From NCBI GenBank assembly GCA_965228905.1, contig CBDDII010000002.1, forward strand, positions 682,001 to 746,000: 64,000 nucleotides of DNA, given 5' to 3'. The notes below the pieces were generated by a model, which ran no database searches, was not told the DNA's origin, and saw nothing but the letters and a program-made list of their open reading frames with translations. Made by a program: the position numbers and the translations under genes. This DNA is from CALKXV01 sp965228905. GTDB taxonomy: Bacteria > Pseudomonadota > Alphaproteobacteria > Rhodobacterales > Rhodobacteraceae. Of the stretch, positions 25,090 through 35,590 are shown in pieces. Numbering within the stretch: the first letter of the stretch is position 1; each line of letters opens with the position of its first letter.

Positions 25090-26411
25090 TGAAATTTCTT
25101 CTGTCCCTCGCTCTCGCCCTGACACTGGCCACGCCCATGGCGGCGCAGGAACGATCCGGCCCCTTGCGGGTCGAGATCACCGAGGGTGTGATCGAACCGG
25201 TGCCGATCGCGGTGGCCCCCTTCATTGCGGAAAACGCGGCGGCGGGCGAATATGCGCAGCGCATCACCGAGGTTGTCGCCTCGGATCTGACGGGCACCGG
25301 GCTGTTCCGCAATATCCCGCAATCGGCCTATATCAGCCAAGTGGCGGGGTTCGATGCGCCGGTGGCCTATGCCGACTGGAAGGCGATCAATGCCGAGGCG
25401 CTGGTCGTCGGGGCCGTCACCTTGTCGTCGGACAACCGGTTGCTCGTGAAGTTCCGCCTGTTCGACATCTTCACCGGGGCGCCCCTGGGCGAGGGGCTGC
25501 AATTCGCGGGCAATACCAATTCCTGGCGGCGGGTGGCCCATAAGGTGGCCGACCAGGTCTATTCAAGGATCACCGGCGAGGGCGGCTATTTCGACAGCCG
25601 CGTCGTCTACGTGGAAACCACGGGGCCGAAGGATGCCCGCCAGCGGCGGCTGGCGATCATGGATTACGACGGGGCGAATGTGCAGTATCTGTCGGATGCG
25701 TCGTCCATCGTGCTGGCCCCGCGTTTTTCGCCCACGGGCGACCGGGTGCTGTTCACCAGCTATGAATCGGGCTTTCCGCAGATTTACGAGATCGCCGTGG
25801 GGGCGACCCAGAAACGCGCGCTTGGCCTCGACACAGAAAGCATGACCTTCGCCCCGCGCTATGCCCCCGACGGGCGGCGCGTGGTCTATTCCGAGGCACG
25901 GGACGGGAACACCGATCTCTATCTTCTGGACCTTGGCAGCGGGCAGCGGCAGCGCCTGACCTCGGCCCCGTCGATCGAGACCGCGCCGGACTTTTCGCCC
26001 GATGGCAGCCAGATCGTCTTTGAAAGCGACCGGTCGGGGAACCAGCAGCTTTACGTGATGCCCGCGGGCGGGGGCGAGCCGAAGCGGATCAGTTTCGGGC
26101 AGGGCCGTTACGGCACACCGGTCTGGTCGCCGCGCGGCGATTACATCGCCTTTACCAAGCAGAACGCCGGGCGATTCCATATCGGGGTGATGCGCACGGA
26201 CGGTTCGGCGGAACGTCTGTTGACGGCGTCCTTTCTGGACGAGGGGCCGACCTGGGCGCCGAACGGTCGTGTCTTGATGTTCACCCGTGAAAGTGCCGGG
26301 GCGGAAGGCCAGCCCGCCCTGTTCTCGGTCGATATTTCGGGGCGGAACCTCAAGCGCGTGGTCACCGGCACGGCGGCCTCGGACCCGGCGTGGTCACCTC
26401 TTTTGCCTTGA
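25086..26411 (+). CDS. tolB: Tol-Pal system beta-propeller protein TolB
   Basis: 441 residues. The signal peptide MMKFLLSLALALTLATPMAA is followed by the TolB N-terminal domain (about 25-160) and a six-bladed propeller with repeated PDG-S-x-I-x-F motifs (APRYAPDGRRVVYSEARDGN, FSPDGSQIVFESDRSG). Periplasmic; partners Pal and TolA. Last gene before the interrupting minus-strand pair. Confidence 0.96.
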   Translation: MMKFLLSLALALTLATPMAAQERSGPLRVEITEGVIEPVPIAVAPFIAENAAAGEYAQRITEVVASDLTGTGLFRNIPQSAYISQVAGFDAPVAYADWKAINAEALVVGAVTLSSDNRLLVKFRLFDIFTGAPLGEGLQFAGNTNSWRRVAHKVADQVYSRITGEGGYFDSRVVYVETTGPKDARQRRLAIMDYDGANVQYLSDASSIVLAPRFSPTGDRVLFTSYESGFPQIYEIAVGATQKRALGLDTESMTFAPRYAPDGRRVVYSEARDGNTDLYLLDLGSGQRQRLTSAPSIETAPDFSPDGSQIVFESDRSGNQQLYVMPAGGGEPKRISFGQGRYGTPVWSPRGDYIAFTKQNAGRFHIGVMRTDGSAERLLTASFLDEGPTWAPNGRVLMFTRESAGAEGQPALFSVDISGRNLKRVVTGTAASDPAWSPLLP

Positions 26412-26440
26412 TGAGGCGAGGGCGGCGCTGTCGGGAAATG

Positions 26441-26462
26441 CGTATTTGTCGAAGCGGTGAAG
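26441..26462 (+). repeat. Dispersed intergenic element, copy 5 of 8 (core only)
   Basis: The variant core cgtatttgtcgaagcggtga (one extra base) lies between tolB and the convergent methyltransferase gene. Confidence 0.65.
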
Positions 26463-26495
26463 GGGCAATTTTAGTCGAATTGTCCCTATTACCGT

Positions 26496-27272
26496 TCATG
26501 TGGCCGGGTTGGATTTTTCCAGCCACCAGACCTGTTCCGCGGGATAATCCTTGGCCCATTCCGCGGTGACCGGGAAGCGGTCTTCGGTCATGTCGTCGGG
26601 GGCGTAAAGCTCGCGGTAGTCGGTGACGGTGAAACCGATCTTTCGAAACAGCGCCAGCCAGTCGGCGAAGGTCAGGTTGAAATCCACACCGCCGGGTTCG
26701 ATTTCGACATCCGACCAGTCGATCCGCCCAAGGCCCTTGTAGGGGCGATGGAGGGTGCGGTCGCACATCGCGCCGTTCAGGGGGGCGGTGATCCGTGCAA
26801 GGGGGTGGTTGCCGAGGAAGGAAAGGGTGCCGTGCGGTTTCAGGATGCGGTGCGCCTCGGTCAGCCATTTTTCCGGTTCGCACCAGATGGCGGCCCCGTA
26901 TTCGGACACCGCGAAGTCGAAGCCGGCGTCGGGCAGGCCGGTGGTTTCGGCGTTGCCTTCGATAAAGGTGATGGTCGCCTTGTGTTGGGCGGCGAGGCGT
27001 TTTGCGGTGGCGAGTTGGTTGGCGGAGACGTCGATGGCGGTGACCCTTGCGCCGCGCCTGGCCATCCAGCCCGAGACATAGGCGGTGCCGCAGCCAAGCT
27101 CGACGGCGCTCATGCCGATCATCTCGGCGGGCAAGAGGGGGGCTTTGGCGTCGGGGATGCTCCAGACGCCCCAAACGGGTGTTTCCCTTGCCCAGAGCCT
27201 TTGGCCGAGTTCGACCCAATTGTCGGCGTCGGCGTTCCAGAAATCGCGGTTGGCCGTGACGTGATCCACCAT
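26496..27272 (-). CDS. Class I SAM-dependent methyltransferase
   Basis: 258 residues. Motif I VELGCGTAYVSGWMARRGA (about 56-74) and the acidic AIDVSANQL after it define a Rossmann methyltransferase; FAVSEYGAAIW lies at the motif IV position. The substrate is not deducible; the Trp-rich entry (NRDFWNADADNW) resembles generic type-11 methyltransferases. It follows the SDR gene by 12 bases, and both sit opposite to and inside the tol-pal cluster. Confidence 0.87.
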   Translation of the reverse strand: MVDHVTANRDFWNADADNWVELGQRLWARETPVWGVWSIPDAKAPLLPAEMIGMSAVELGCGTAYVSGWMARRGARVTAIDVSANQLATAKRLAAQHKATITFIEGNAETTGLPDAGFDFAVSEYGAAIWCEPEKWLTEAHRILKPHGTLSFLGNHPLARITAPLNGAMCDRTLHRPYKGLGRIDWSDVEIEPGGVDFNLTFADWLALFRKIGFTVTDYRELYAPDDMTEDRFPVTAEWAKDYPAEQVWWLEKSNPAT

Positions 27273-27284
27273 GTCGGTCTCCTT

Positions 27285-28121
27285 TCAGCCTTTCAGGAAA
27301 TCGTCGAAAACAGCCGCCCAATCCTTGTGCCAGCGCGACAGGGGCGGGCGGTTTTCGACAATGTCGCCCATGGCCCAGGTCATGCGTTTTTCGTCCATGT
27401 CGCGGGTCACGTCGTTGTCGGGGCAGATGATGTAGAAATCTCCGGCTTCCAACCGTTCCATCATGAAATCCGCCGTCTGTTCCGGGGTCCAAGCGCCTGC
27501 TGGTTTTTCCGTTCGGTCGCGGCGGGTGAGGTCGGTGTAGACGAAGCCCGGCACCAGGAGGTGGGCGGAGATCTTTGTGCTTTCCTCGCGCAGGTGGTGT
27601 TGCAGGGCTTCGGTAAAGACCTTCACGCCCGCCTTGGCGACGTTGTAGGCGGGGTCGCCCGGGGGTGTGGTGATGCCCTGTTTCGAGCCGGTGTTGATGA
27701 TCAGGCCGGGGTGGCCACGTTCGATCATGGCGGGGGCGAAGGTCTGGACGGTGTTGACCACGCCGCCGAGGTTGACAGCGAGGACGTCGGCCCAGGTGCC
27801 GGTGCTATCGAAGATGTCGCTGCCGGGCTGGATGCCGGCGTTGGCCATCAGCACATCCACGCCACCGAACCGCTCGGCGATGTCCCTCTGGAGGGTTTCG
27901 AGGGCGGAGCGGTCGGAGACATCGAGGTTTTGGGCGAGGACGTCGCCCGCACCCACCTTGCGCAGGCTTTCCCCGGCCTTGGCAAGGGCGTCATCGCGGC
28001 GGTCGACGAGGACGATGTTCATGCCCTTTTCGGCAAAACGGTGTGCGGCGGCGAGCCCGATCCCCGCGCCGCCGCCAGTAATGAGCGCGGTGTTTCCGGG
28101 TTTAATGGCCTCGATGCTCAT
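27285..28121 (-). CDS. SDR-family NAD(P)-dependent oxidoreductase
   Basis: 278 residues. The dinucleotide-binding TGGGAGIG motif (15-22), NAGI (about 94-97), the catalytic Ser region INTGSKQG and YNVAK (Tyr and Lys, near 161-165) are all present. VDRRDD after beta-2 suggests NAD(H) preference. The substrate is unknown. Probable two-gene operon with the methyltransferase. Confidence 0.9.
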   Translation of the reverse strand: MSIEAIKPGNTALITGGGAGIGLAAAHRFAEKGMNIVLVDRRDDALAKAGESLRKVGAGDVLAQNLDVSDRSALETLQRDIAERFGGVDVLMANAGIQPGSDIFDSTGTWADVLAVNLGGVVNTVQTFAPAMIERGHPGLIINTGSKQGITTPPGDPAYNVAKAGVKVFTEALQHHLREESTKISAHLLVPGFVYTDLTRRDRTEKPAGAWTPEQTADFMMERLEAGDFYIICPDNDVTRDMDEKRMTWAMGDIVENRPPLSRWHKDWAAVFDDFLKG

Positions 28122-28298
28122 GGTCGCTTCCTCCTTCGCTTCGTTGCGGCCACGCTAACCGCGCTTGTTATTGTCTATCAATCCCCCGGGCGGCATGGTT
28201 TTGCCCGTGGCACCCCTGCGTGCAAAGGGCCGTTTTCTTATCCTTTGGACAATGGTAAAAGTGCGGCAAGAGCAGAAAAACACACCACAGGTGAACCC

Positions 28299-28799
28299 AT
28301 GAATATTCTGAAGACCGGCGTTTTGATTGCCGCGCTTGCGCTTGGCGCATGTACCAACCCCGATCGTTTCGGTCCCGGCTCGGGCAATGGCGCGGGGGCG
28401 GATGGTGGGCTTGGATCGATCAGCGATCCGACATCGCCCGCCTATTTCAACGCCAACATCGGGGATCGCGTCTTGTTCGCGGTCGATCAGTCGACGCTGA
28501 GTGCGGGCGCACAGGACGTGCTGGCCGGTCAGGCGCAGTGGCTGATGGCGAACGGCGAATATACCGCGCTGATCGAAGGTCATGCGGACGAGCAGGGCAC
28601 CCAGGCCTATAACCTTGCCCTTGGGGCGCGGCGGGCTTCGGCGGTGCAGAACTATCTGATTTCCCAAGGGGTTGCGCTGGGACGTCTGCGCACGATCAGC
28701 TATGGAAAGGAACGCCCGATCGAGATTTGCTCGACCGAATCCTGCTATTCCCAGAACCGCCGCGCGGTCACCGTGCTGACGGCGGGTGCCGGGCTTTAA
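28299..28799 (+). CDS. pal: Peptidoglycan-associated lipoprotein Pal
   Basis: 166 residues from ATG 28299. The lipobox LALGAC gives a lipidated Cys19 at the outer membrane. The OmpA-like peptidoglycan-binding domain (about 55-162) has FAVDQSTLSAGAQDVLAGQA and IEGHADEQGTQAYNLALGAR, with the conserved Asp and Arg that hold diaminopimelate. It binds TolB and the cell wall. Normally next to tolB; here 1.9 kb away because of the inserted convergent pair. Confidence 0.95.
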   Translation: MNILKTGVLIAALALGACTNPDRFGPGSGNGAGADGGLGSISDPTSPAYFNANIGDRVLFAVDQSTLSAGAQDVLAGQAQWLMANGEYTALIEGHADEQGTQAYNLALGARRASAVQNYLISQGVALGRLRTISYGKERPIEICSTESCYSQNRRAVTVLTAGAGL

Positions 28800-28812
28800 C
28801 GGAGGACGCGGG

Positions 28813-29679
28813 ATGCGGGTTTTTGTCATCCTTCTTGCCCTGATGGCCGCCCCGGTGGCGGCCCAGGATCGTCAGCAGACGCTGGCCGATATCCGGCAGG
28901 AGTTGTCCGTGCTCTATGTCGAAATGCAGCGCCTGAAGCGCGAGCTTTCGACGACGGGTGGGGCGGGAAGCAACCTGTCCGGCACCAATGCGCTGGACCG
29001 GCTGAACTCGATGGAGAGCGAGTTGTCGCGGCTGACAGCGGCGACCGAGCAGTTGACCAACCGGGTTGATTCGGTGGTGCGGGACGGAACGAACCGGGTC
29101 GGCGATCTGGAATTCCGGCTGTGCGAGTTGGAAACCGGCTGTGACATTGGCAGCCTGGGCGAGACGACGACCCTTGGCGGCGGGGCCCTGCCTGCTGCGA
29201 CCGCGCCTTCGGTGACGGGAGCGCCTGCGAGCGACGCACCGATCGGGGCGGGCGATGTGGCCACGGGTATGCTGGACACCGGGGGCATGGAACTGGCCGT
29301 GGCCGAGCGGGACGATTTCGACCGGGCCAAGGCCAGTTACGACGCGGGCGATTTCCAGGGGGCGGCGGACCAGTTGCAGGCCTTTACCGACACCTATCAG
29401 GGCGGACCCCTGACGGGGTTGGCCCATTTGATGCGAGGCGAGGCGCTGACCAAGCTGGGGCGGACGTCGAGTGCGGCGCGGGCCTATCTGGAAAGCTATT
29501 CCGGCACGCCGAACGGGCCGACCGCGCCGACTGCCCTGTTGAAGCTGGGCGTGTCGCTGGACGGGCTGGGGCAGAAGTCCGAGGCCTGTATCACCCTTGG
29601 AGAGGTGTCGACGCGCTTTCCGTCGTCGGATGCCTCGATCGAGGCGCAGGCGGCACGGGCTGGCATGGGCTGTTCGTGA
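28813..29679 (+). CDS. cpoB: Tol-Pal system protein CpoB (YbgF)
   Basis: 288 residues from ATG 28813, with GGAGG 8 bases upstream. The signal peptide (MRVFVILLALMAAPVAAQ), an N-terminal coiled-coil trimerisation segment (about 20-105), a Gly/Ala/Pro linker (125-165) and a TPR domain (about 170-288, DFDRAKASYDAGDFQGAADQ) are present. It coordinates outer-membrane constriction with cell-wall synthesis. Only 13 bases after pal. Confidence 0.93.
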   Translation: MRVFVILLALMAAPVAAQDRQQTLADIRQELSVLYVEMQRLKRELSTTGGAGSNLSGTNALDRLNSMESELSRLTAATEQLTNRVDSVVRDGTNRVGDLEFRLCELETGCDIGSLGETTTLGGGALPAATAPSVTGAPASDAPIGAGDVATGMLDTGGMELAVAERDDFDRAKASYDAGDFQGAADQLQAFTDTYQGGPLTGLAHLMRGEALTKLGRTSSAARAYLESYSGTPNGPTAPTALLKLGVSLDGLGQKSEACITLGEVSTRFPSSDASIEAQAARAGMGCS

Positions 29680-29713
29680 TCGGGGATTGCGCCGGCCTTG
29701 CCGTCGCGGGAAG

Positions 29714-29768
29714 CGATTTTTCTGCGAAAAATCGTGCCTCCGGCGGGCGTATTTTCAAAGCAGTGAAG
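29714..29768 (+). repeat. Dispersed intergenic element, copy 6 of 8 (hairpin plus core)
   Basis: A hairpin (29714-29721 with 29727-29734), the spacer gtgcctccggcggg and the core cgtattttcaaagcagtgaa (29748-29768). The core's GAAG is placed to act as the ribosome binding site of the GTG start of tilS. Confidence 0.85.
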
Positions 29769-29776
29769 ACCCGGGC

Positions 29777-31012
29777 GTGAGCAAGGGAGCCGTTCTGATT
29801 GACGCGATCGACCGGGCCTTTGGTGGCGACAAGCGGCCGAAGAAGATCGGCGTCGCGGTGTCGGGTGGTTCGGACAGTCTGGCGCTATTGTTTCTTTTGC
29901 ACGATTGGGGGCAGGTGCCCCTTGCGGCGGCGAGTGTGAACCACGGCTTGCGTGAAGAGGCCCAGGGCGAGGTGGAACTGGTCGCGGCGGTCTGCGACGA
30001 TCTGGGCATTCCGCACCGGGCGTTGAAGTGGCAAGGCTGGGACGGCAAGGGCAACCTTCAGGATCATGCCCGGCAGAACCGCTATTCCCTATTGGCGGAT
30101 TGGGCGCGGGACGAAGGGTGCGAGACGGTGGCGCTTGGTCACACGATGGACGACCAGGCCGAGACCTTCCTGATGAGGCTGGCGCGGTCTTCCGGGATCG
30201 ACGGGCTTTCGGGCATGGAAGCACGGATCTGGCGGCAGGATCAGCGGTTTGACCGGCCTTTGTTGTCGGTGCGCCGGGCGGATTTGCAGGATTACCTGAA
30301 AGATCGCGGCGTGGATTGGGTTGACGATCCGTCGAACGAGGATGAACGGTTCGACCGGGTGAAGGCGCGCAAGGCCCTGTTGCATCTGGAAGAATTGGGG
30401 CTGGGGCCGGAAGAGATCACCTGGTCGATGACCCATCTGAGCCTTGCGGCACTGGAATTGCGCGACCGGGCGCGCGAGATTGCCGGGAAGATCTGCAAAG
30501 AGGTTGCGGGCGATGTGATCTTTGACCGGGCCGGATTGCGCCGGTTGAACCCCGAAATGCAGCACCGGTTGCTGTCCAGGGCGCTGATGTTCGTGTCATC
30601 CGAGCCCTATCCGCCCCGTCGCGAGGCAATGTGGGATGCGGAATCCGCCATTTTTTCCGGTAAAAACCATAGCTTGCACGGGTGTCTGATGCTGGTCAGC
30701 GAAATGACCCTGCGTCTGACCCGCGAATGGAAGGCGGTGGAGCGGGTGTCGGAACGGACGGACAAGCCCTGGGATACACGCTGGCATCTTGATGGTCCGC
30801 ACGCCCCCGACCTGGAAATCCGTGCCCTGGGCGAAGCCGTGAAAGACACGCCCTGGCGCGACACGGGCCTTCCGCGACAGAGCCTTCTGGCTTCGCCCGC
30901 CGTCTGGCGCGGGGAGGATTTGATCGCAGCCCCCGTTGCAGGTTTTTCCAACGGTTGGACCGCGGATGCCACAGGGTGCGGTAAATTCGCGGATTTCCTC
31001 TTACGGCGTTGA
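29777..31012 (+). CDS. tilS: tRNA(Ile)-lysidine synthetase
   Basis: 411 residues, from a GTG at 29777 (MSKGAVLIDAIDRAFGG). The N-terminal ATP-pyrophosphatase domain has the PP-loop SGGSDS (29-34) and the family motif LGHTMDDQAETFLMRLARSS. The C-terminal half is divergent, as usual in alphaproteobacteria. It converts C34 of the minor tRNA-Ile(CAU) to lysidine and is essential for AUA decoding. It is followed by ftsH, a classic pairing. Confidence 0.94.
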   Translation: MSKGAVLIDAIDRAFGGDKRPKKIGVAVSGGSDSLALLFLLHDWGQVPLAAASVNHGLREEAQGEVELVAAVCDDLGIPHRALKWQGWDGKGNLQDHARQNRYSLLADWARDEGCETVALGHTMDDQAETFLMRLARSSGIDGLSGMEARIWRQDQRFDRPLLSVRRADLQDYLKDRGVDWVDDPSNEDERFDRVKARKALLHLEELGLGPEEITWSMTHLSLAALELRDRAREIAGKICKEVAGDVIFDRAGLRRLNPEMQHRLLSRALMFVSSEPYPPRREAMWDAESAIFSGKNHSLHGCLMLVSEMTLRLTREWKAVERVSERTDKPWDTRWHLDGPHAPDLEIRALGEAVKDTPWRDTGLPRQSLLASPAVWRGEDLIAAPVAGFSNGWTADATGCGKFADFLLRR

Positions 31013-31094
31013 AGAATCCGCCCCAATCGCTATTTAATCTATCAGCCGGGCGGCGCTTTCGCGTTTGCCCAAGAGTTTCCCGAAGGAGCTTCCT

Positions 31095-33026
<1,932 letters not shown>

Positions 33027-33034
33027 ACCGATGG

Positions 33035-33064
33035 AAACCCCGCTTAGAGCGGGGTTTTCTTTTT
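33035..33064 (+). terminator. Rho-independent terminator of ftsH
   Basis: A 9-bp stem (33035-33043 with 33049-33057, loop TTAGA) is followed by TTTTCTTTTT. It lies 8 bases past the ftsH stop and abuts the end of the convergent gene. Confidence 0.93.
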
Positions 33065-33069
33065 GGGTG

Positions 33070-34443
33070 TCACTCTGGCAGGAAGATGAACATGCCCTGC
33101 GGCATAGGCGCGGCGCGGAAGAAGCCGGCGCTGTCGGCCGGGGTGGGGGTGGCAATGCCGTTGCATTGCGCGACACCTGTCTCGCCGCACCGGTGGATCC
33201 TTGCCCCCGTCAGCATGTGAAGGCGGGGTCCGAGCGCCCAGGGGTGGAAGTTGTGGGCGTTTTCGACACCCGGCACGGCACTGGCGTTCCCGATGACATA
33301 GACCTCGGTTTCGCCTTCGGGTGTCGCAGCGGCAATGGCGCGCGTGGCGTCGGACCAGGGGCCATAGCCCGCCGTTGTCGAGAAGAGCTGACCGGCAAAG
33401 AGCAGCAGCAAGACAACGAAGGCCACCTCGCCAAGGCGCTGGCGGTCTTGGCCCAGGTGGTCGAAGGCACGGAACAATGCGACGGAAAACAGCATCCAGA
33501 CGGCGGCGAGCGAGCGCAGGGGAACCGGTGCGCCTTCCTTGATGGCGATCACCAGCAGGAGGGCGGCAAAGACAAGGCAGGCGGTCAGGGGATAAAGCGC
33601 CTCTGTCCGGTTCCGGCGGAAGAGGATCAGCAAAGCGAGCGCGATCAGCGAAAGGTTTACCGCCCCGATCACGGGTGATCCGAAGGCCATGGAGTGAAAG
33701 AGATTCACCGCAAATCCGGGCAGGATGAATTTCGCGTTCTCGATCATGGCGGCCAGCGTCGCCGCTTCGGCCTGCTGGCGCCGCCAGTCGGCCAGTTCGA
33801 TCCCGAAAATGCCGTGTTCAAGATAATTCAGCCCGAACATCAACCCCATTCCAAGGGCAATGCCGATGCCCAGAAGAACGACGAAACCCACCAGCCTTGC
33901 AAAGGATTTGTCGACATCGTGCCGTGTCAAAAGCAGGGCCAGCATGAGGAAGGGATAGGTGGAGTAGGCCAACATGCTGAGGGGCGCTAAGACAAGGTAC
34001 AGCGCGAGTGACAGGCGGAACGGCAGGAACAGGACGAAAAGGCTGTAGATCGCCACGATCCAGACGCCCGGCACCAGCGTGTTGAACCAGCCCGAGATCA
34101 GGAAGGCATGGGGGCAAAGGGCGATAAACAGGCCAAGGAGTGCGGTGCGTCGGAACCCGGTGTTGCCAAGGGCATTCAGCGCAGCCGCTGCCGCAAAGAC
34201 CGCCCAGCCCAGTTGATAGATCAGGAAATTGACCGGCGCGGGCCACAGGTAGGGCCGTGCGATCCACCAATAGTTGATCCAGCGCCCTTCCGAGAGGGTC
34301 TTTTCATAAAACGCCTCTTCATTGCCGAAATAGGCGGGGTAGTCATCCCACTCGATCAGCGGATCGGCCAGTTGCGGGGCATGGATCAGAAGGAGGGCGG
34401 CAAAACAAAGCGCCGTCAGGGGCAGAAGACGACCGACGGACAC
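33070..34443 (-). CDS. Multi-pass membrane protein of a gtr-like cassette (GtrII-type glucosyltransferase candidate)
   Basis: 457 residues from GTG 34443; GAGG lies 9 bases upstream, overlapping the stop of the preceding gene. About ten hydrophobic helices, a periplasmic loop after the first with WDDYPAYFGNE and GRWINYWW (aromatic/acidic, as in GT-C-type and GtrII glucosyltransferases), and a soluble C-terminal part (about 355-457). Genes upstream encode GtrB-like and GtrA-like proteins, so this should be the serotype-specific transferase that moves a sugar from the lipid carrier on the periplasmic side. The acceptor is unknown. Confidence 0.72.
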   Translation of the reverse strand: MSVGRLLPLTALCFAALLLIHAPQLADPLIEWDDYPAYFGNEEAFYEKTLSEGRWINYWWIARPYLWPAPVNFLIYQLGWAVFAAAAALNALGNTGFRRTALLGLFIALCPHAFLISGWFNTLVPGVWIVAIYSLFVLFLPFRLSLALYLVLAPLSMLAYSTYPFLMLALLLTRHDVDKSFARLVGFVVLLGIGIALGMGLMFGLNYLEHGIFGIELADWRRQQAEAATLAAMIENAKFILPGFAVNLFHSMAFGSPVIGAVNLSLIALALLILFRRNRTEALYPLTACLVFAALLLVIAIKEGAPVPLRSLAAVWMLFSVALFRAFDHLGQDRQRLGEVAFVVLLLLFAGQLFSTTAGYGPWSDATRAIAAATPEGETEVYVIGNASAVPGVENAHNFHPWALGPRLHMLTGARIHRCGETGVAQCNGIATPTPADSAGFFRAAPMPQGMFIFLPE

Positions 34444-34454
34444 GACAAGGGGCC

Positions 34455-35198
34455 TCAGGCCTTTTGCGCACGGCGTGCGATGATCGCGGCGCGTTGCCGG
34501 GCGATCGTCGTCACGATGCCCTGCGGCAGGGTGGAAACCACGGCCTTGCGCATCCTCCAGGCCATATCGCCCGCGTCTTGCAGGTCGCCCTCCACCACGG
34601 TCGCCAGCACCTCTTCGGGCAATCGAAGCGCCCCGGCGGCATTCGCGTAAAGGACCGAGTTGTAACGATACCACGGCTCGATCTCTGTATTGCCGCGCAA
34701 GGCCGGGCGCAGGCAGTCATAGGCAGCATAGCCGTGAGCCTCGAATTTGGCCTGCCAGAACGACAGGGGCTGTTCGTTGACGTGAAACTCGCCGCCCTGA
34801 CCCTTGACGGCGGCGGAGAACAGGACGCAATCGGCATGGGCGACAAGGCCGGAAACCAGTGTGTCGGCGGCATTGACCGGCAAGTGCTCGCCCACTTCCA
34901 ATGATTGCGCAAGATCGAATCGCCGCCCAAGATCAACTGGTTGCGTCAGATCGACGGCGCGAAATTCCGTGGCCGCGATGGCCAGCGTGTTCTGATCGAC
35001 GTAAGCGCCGTCCAGACCGCAGACCTCCGCCACACCGGCATTTTTCCATTCGTCCAGCCAGACACCCCGGCCCGAGCCGAAATCGACCACGCTTTTGGCC
35101 TTCACCCAGGGGTGAAGATGCGAAATCAACCCTTGTGCCGAGGATCGGGCCCCCTTGTCGATATAGTCGAAGAACTGGTTGGAATAGACGTGGCTCAT
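34455..35198 (-). CDS. SAM-dependent methyltransferase in the gtr-like cassette
   Basis: 247 residues from ATG 35198 (GGAGA 8 bases upstream, ATGA overlap with the gtrA-like gene). Motif I VVDFGSGRGVWLDEWKNAGV (about 38-57) followed by CGLDGAYVD indicates a Rossmann methyltransferase. Its position inside the cassette suggests it methylates the sugar or polymer handled by the neighbours; this is inference. Confidence 0.82.
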   Translation of the reverse strand: MSHVYSNQFFDYIDKGARSSAQGLISHLHPWVKAKSVVDFGSGRGVWLDEWKNAGVAEVCGLDGAYVDQNTLAIAATEFRAVDLTQPVDLGRRFDLAQSLEVGEHLPVNAADTLVSGLVAHADCVLFSAAVKGQGGEFHVNEQPLSFWQAKFEAHGYAAYDCLRPALRGNTEIEPWYRYNSVLYANAAGALRLPEEVLATVVEGDLQDAGDMAWRMRKAVVSTLPQGIVTTIARQRAAIIARRAQKA

Positions 35199-35590
35199 GT
35201 GCTGTCTCCGAGCGCCTTGGGCCGATAGACCCACAAACGGAAGGATATGTAGTTGAAGATCGGAAGGGTGACGGCGGTGAAACTGGCCGAGAACCAGTCC
35301 TGCCAAAGAAGGGCCGGGCCGATCCATGTGACGACGACGGTCGAATACAACAGCCCGAAACCGATGACGGTCAGGAATTTTGCGCCCTGTTTGGCGTCCG
35401 GTTCCTGACGAAAGGTCCATTTGGTCTGCAACAGGTATTGCACGACGATGGCGGTGCAGAACGACAGGGTGTTGGCGATGACCGCCGCCATGCCGGTGCG
35501 GATCAACAGGGCGAAGAGGGCGACATAGGTGACCGCCACCACGAAACCCGAGACGCCGAAACGGATGAAATGTGCGCGGTCGATGGTCAT
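35195..35590 (-). CDS. GtrA family membrane protein
   Basis: 131 residues from ATG 35590. Four membrane segments, with the typical N-terminal RFGVSGFVVAVTYVALFALL, the middle CTAIVVQYLLQTKWTFR and the final NYISFRLWVY (GtrA/DPMS fold). Such proteins are thought to flip undecaprenyl-phosphate sugars across the inner membrane. Overlaps the glycosyltransferase gene upstream and the methyltransferase downstream by four bases each. Confidence 0.9.
   Translation of the reverse strand: MTIDRAHFIRFGVSGFVVAVTYVALFALLIRTGMAAVIANTLSFCTAIVVQYLLQTKWTFRQEPDAKQGAKFLTVIGFGLLYSTVVVTWIGPALLWQDWFSASFTAVTLPIFNYISFRLWVYRPKALGDST

Noticed and set aside
26748..28298. Long plus-strand frame ahead of pal
   Set aside because: It is the antisense shadow of the methyltransferase and SDR genes; Pal has its own start and lipobox signal peptide at 28299.
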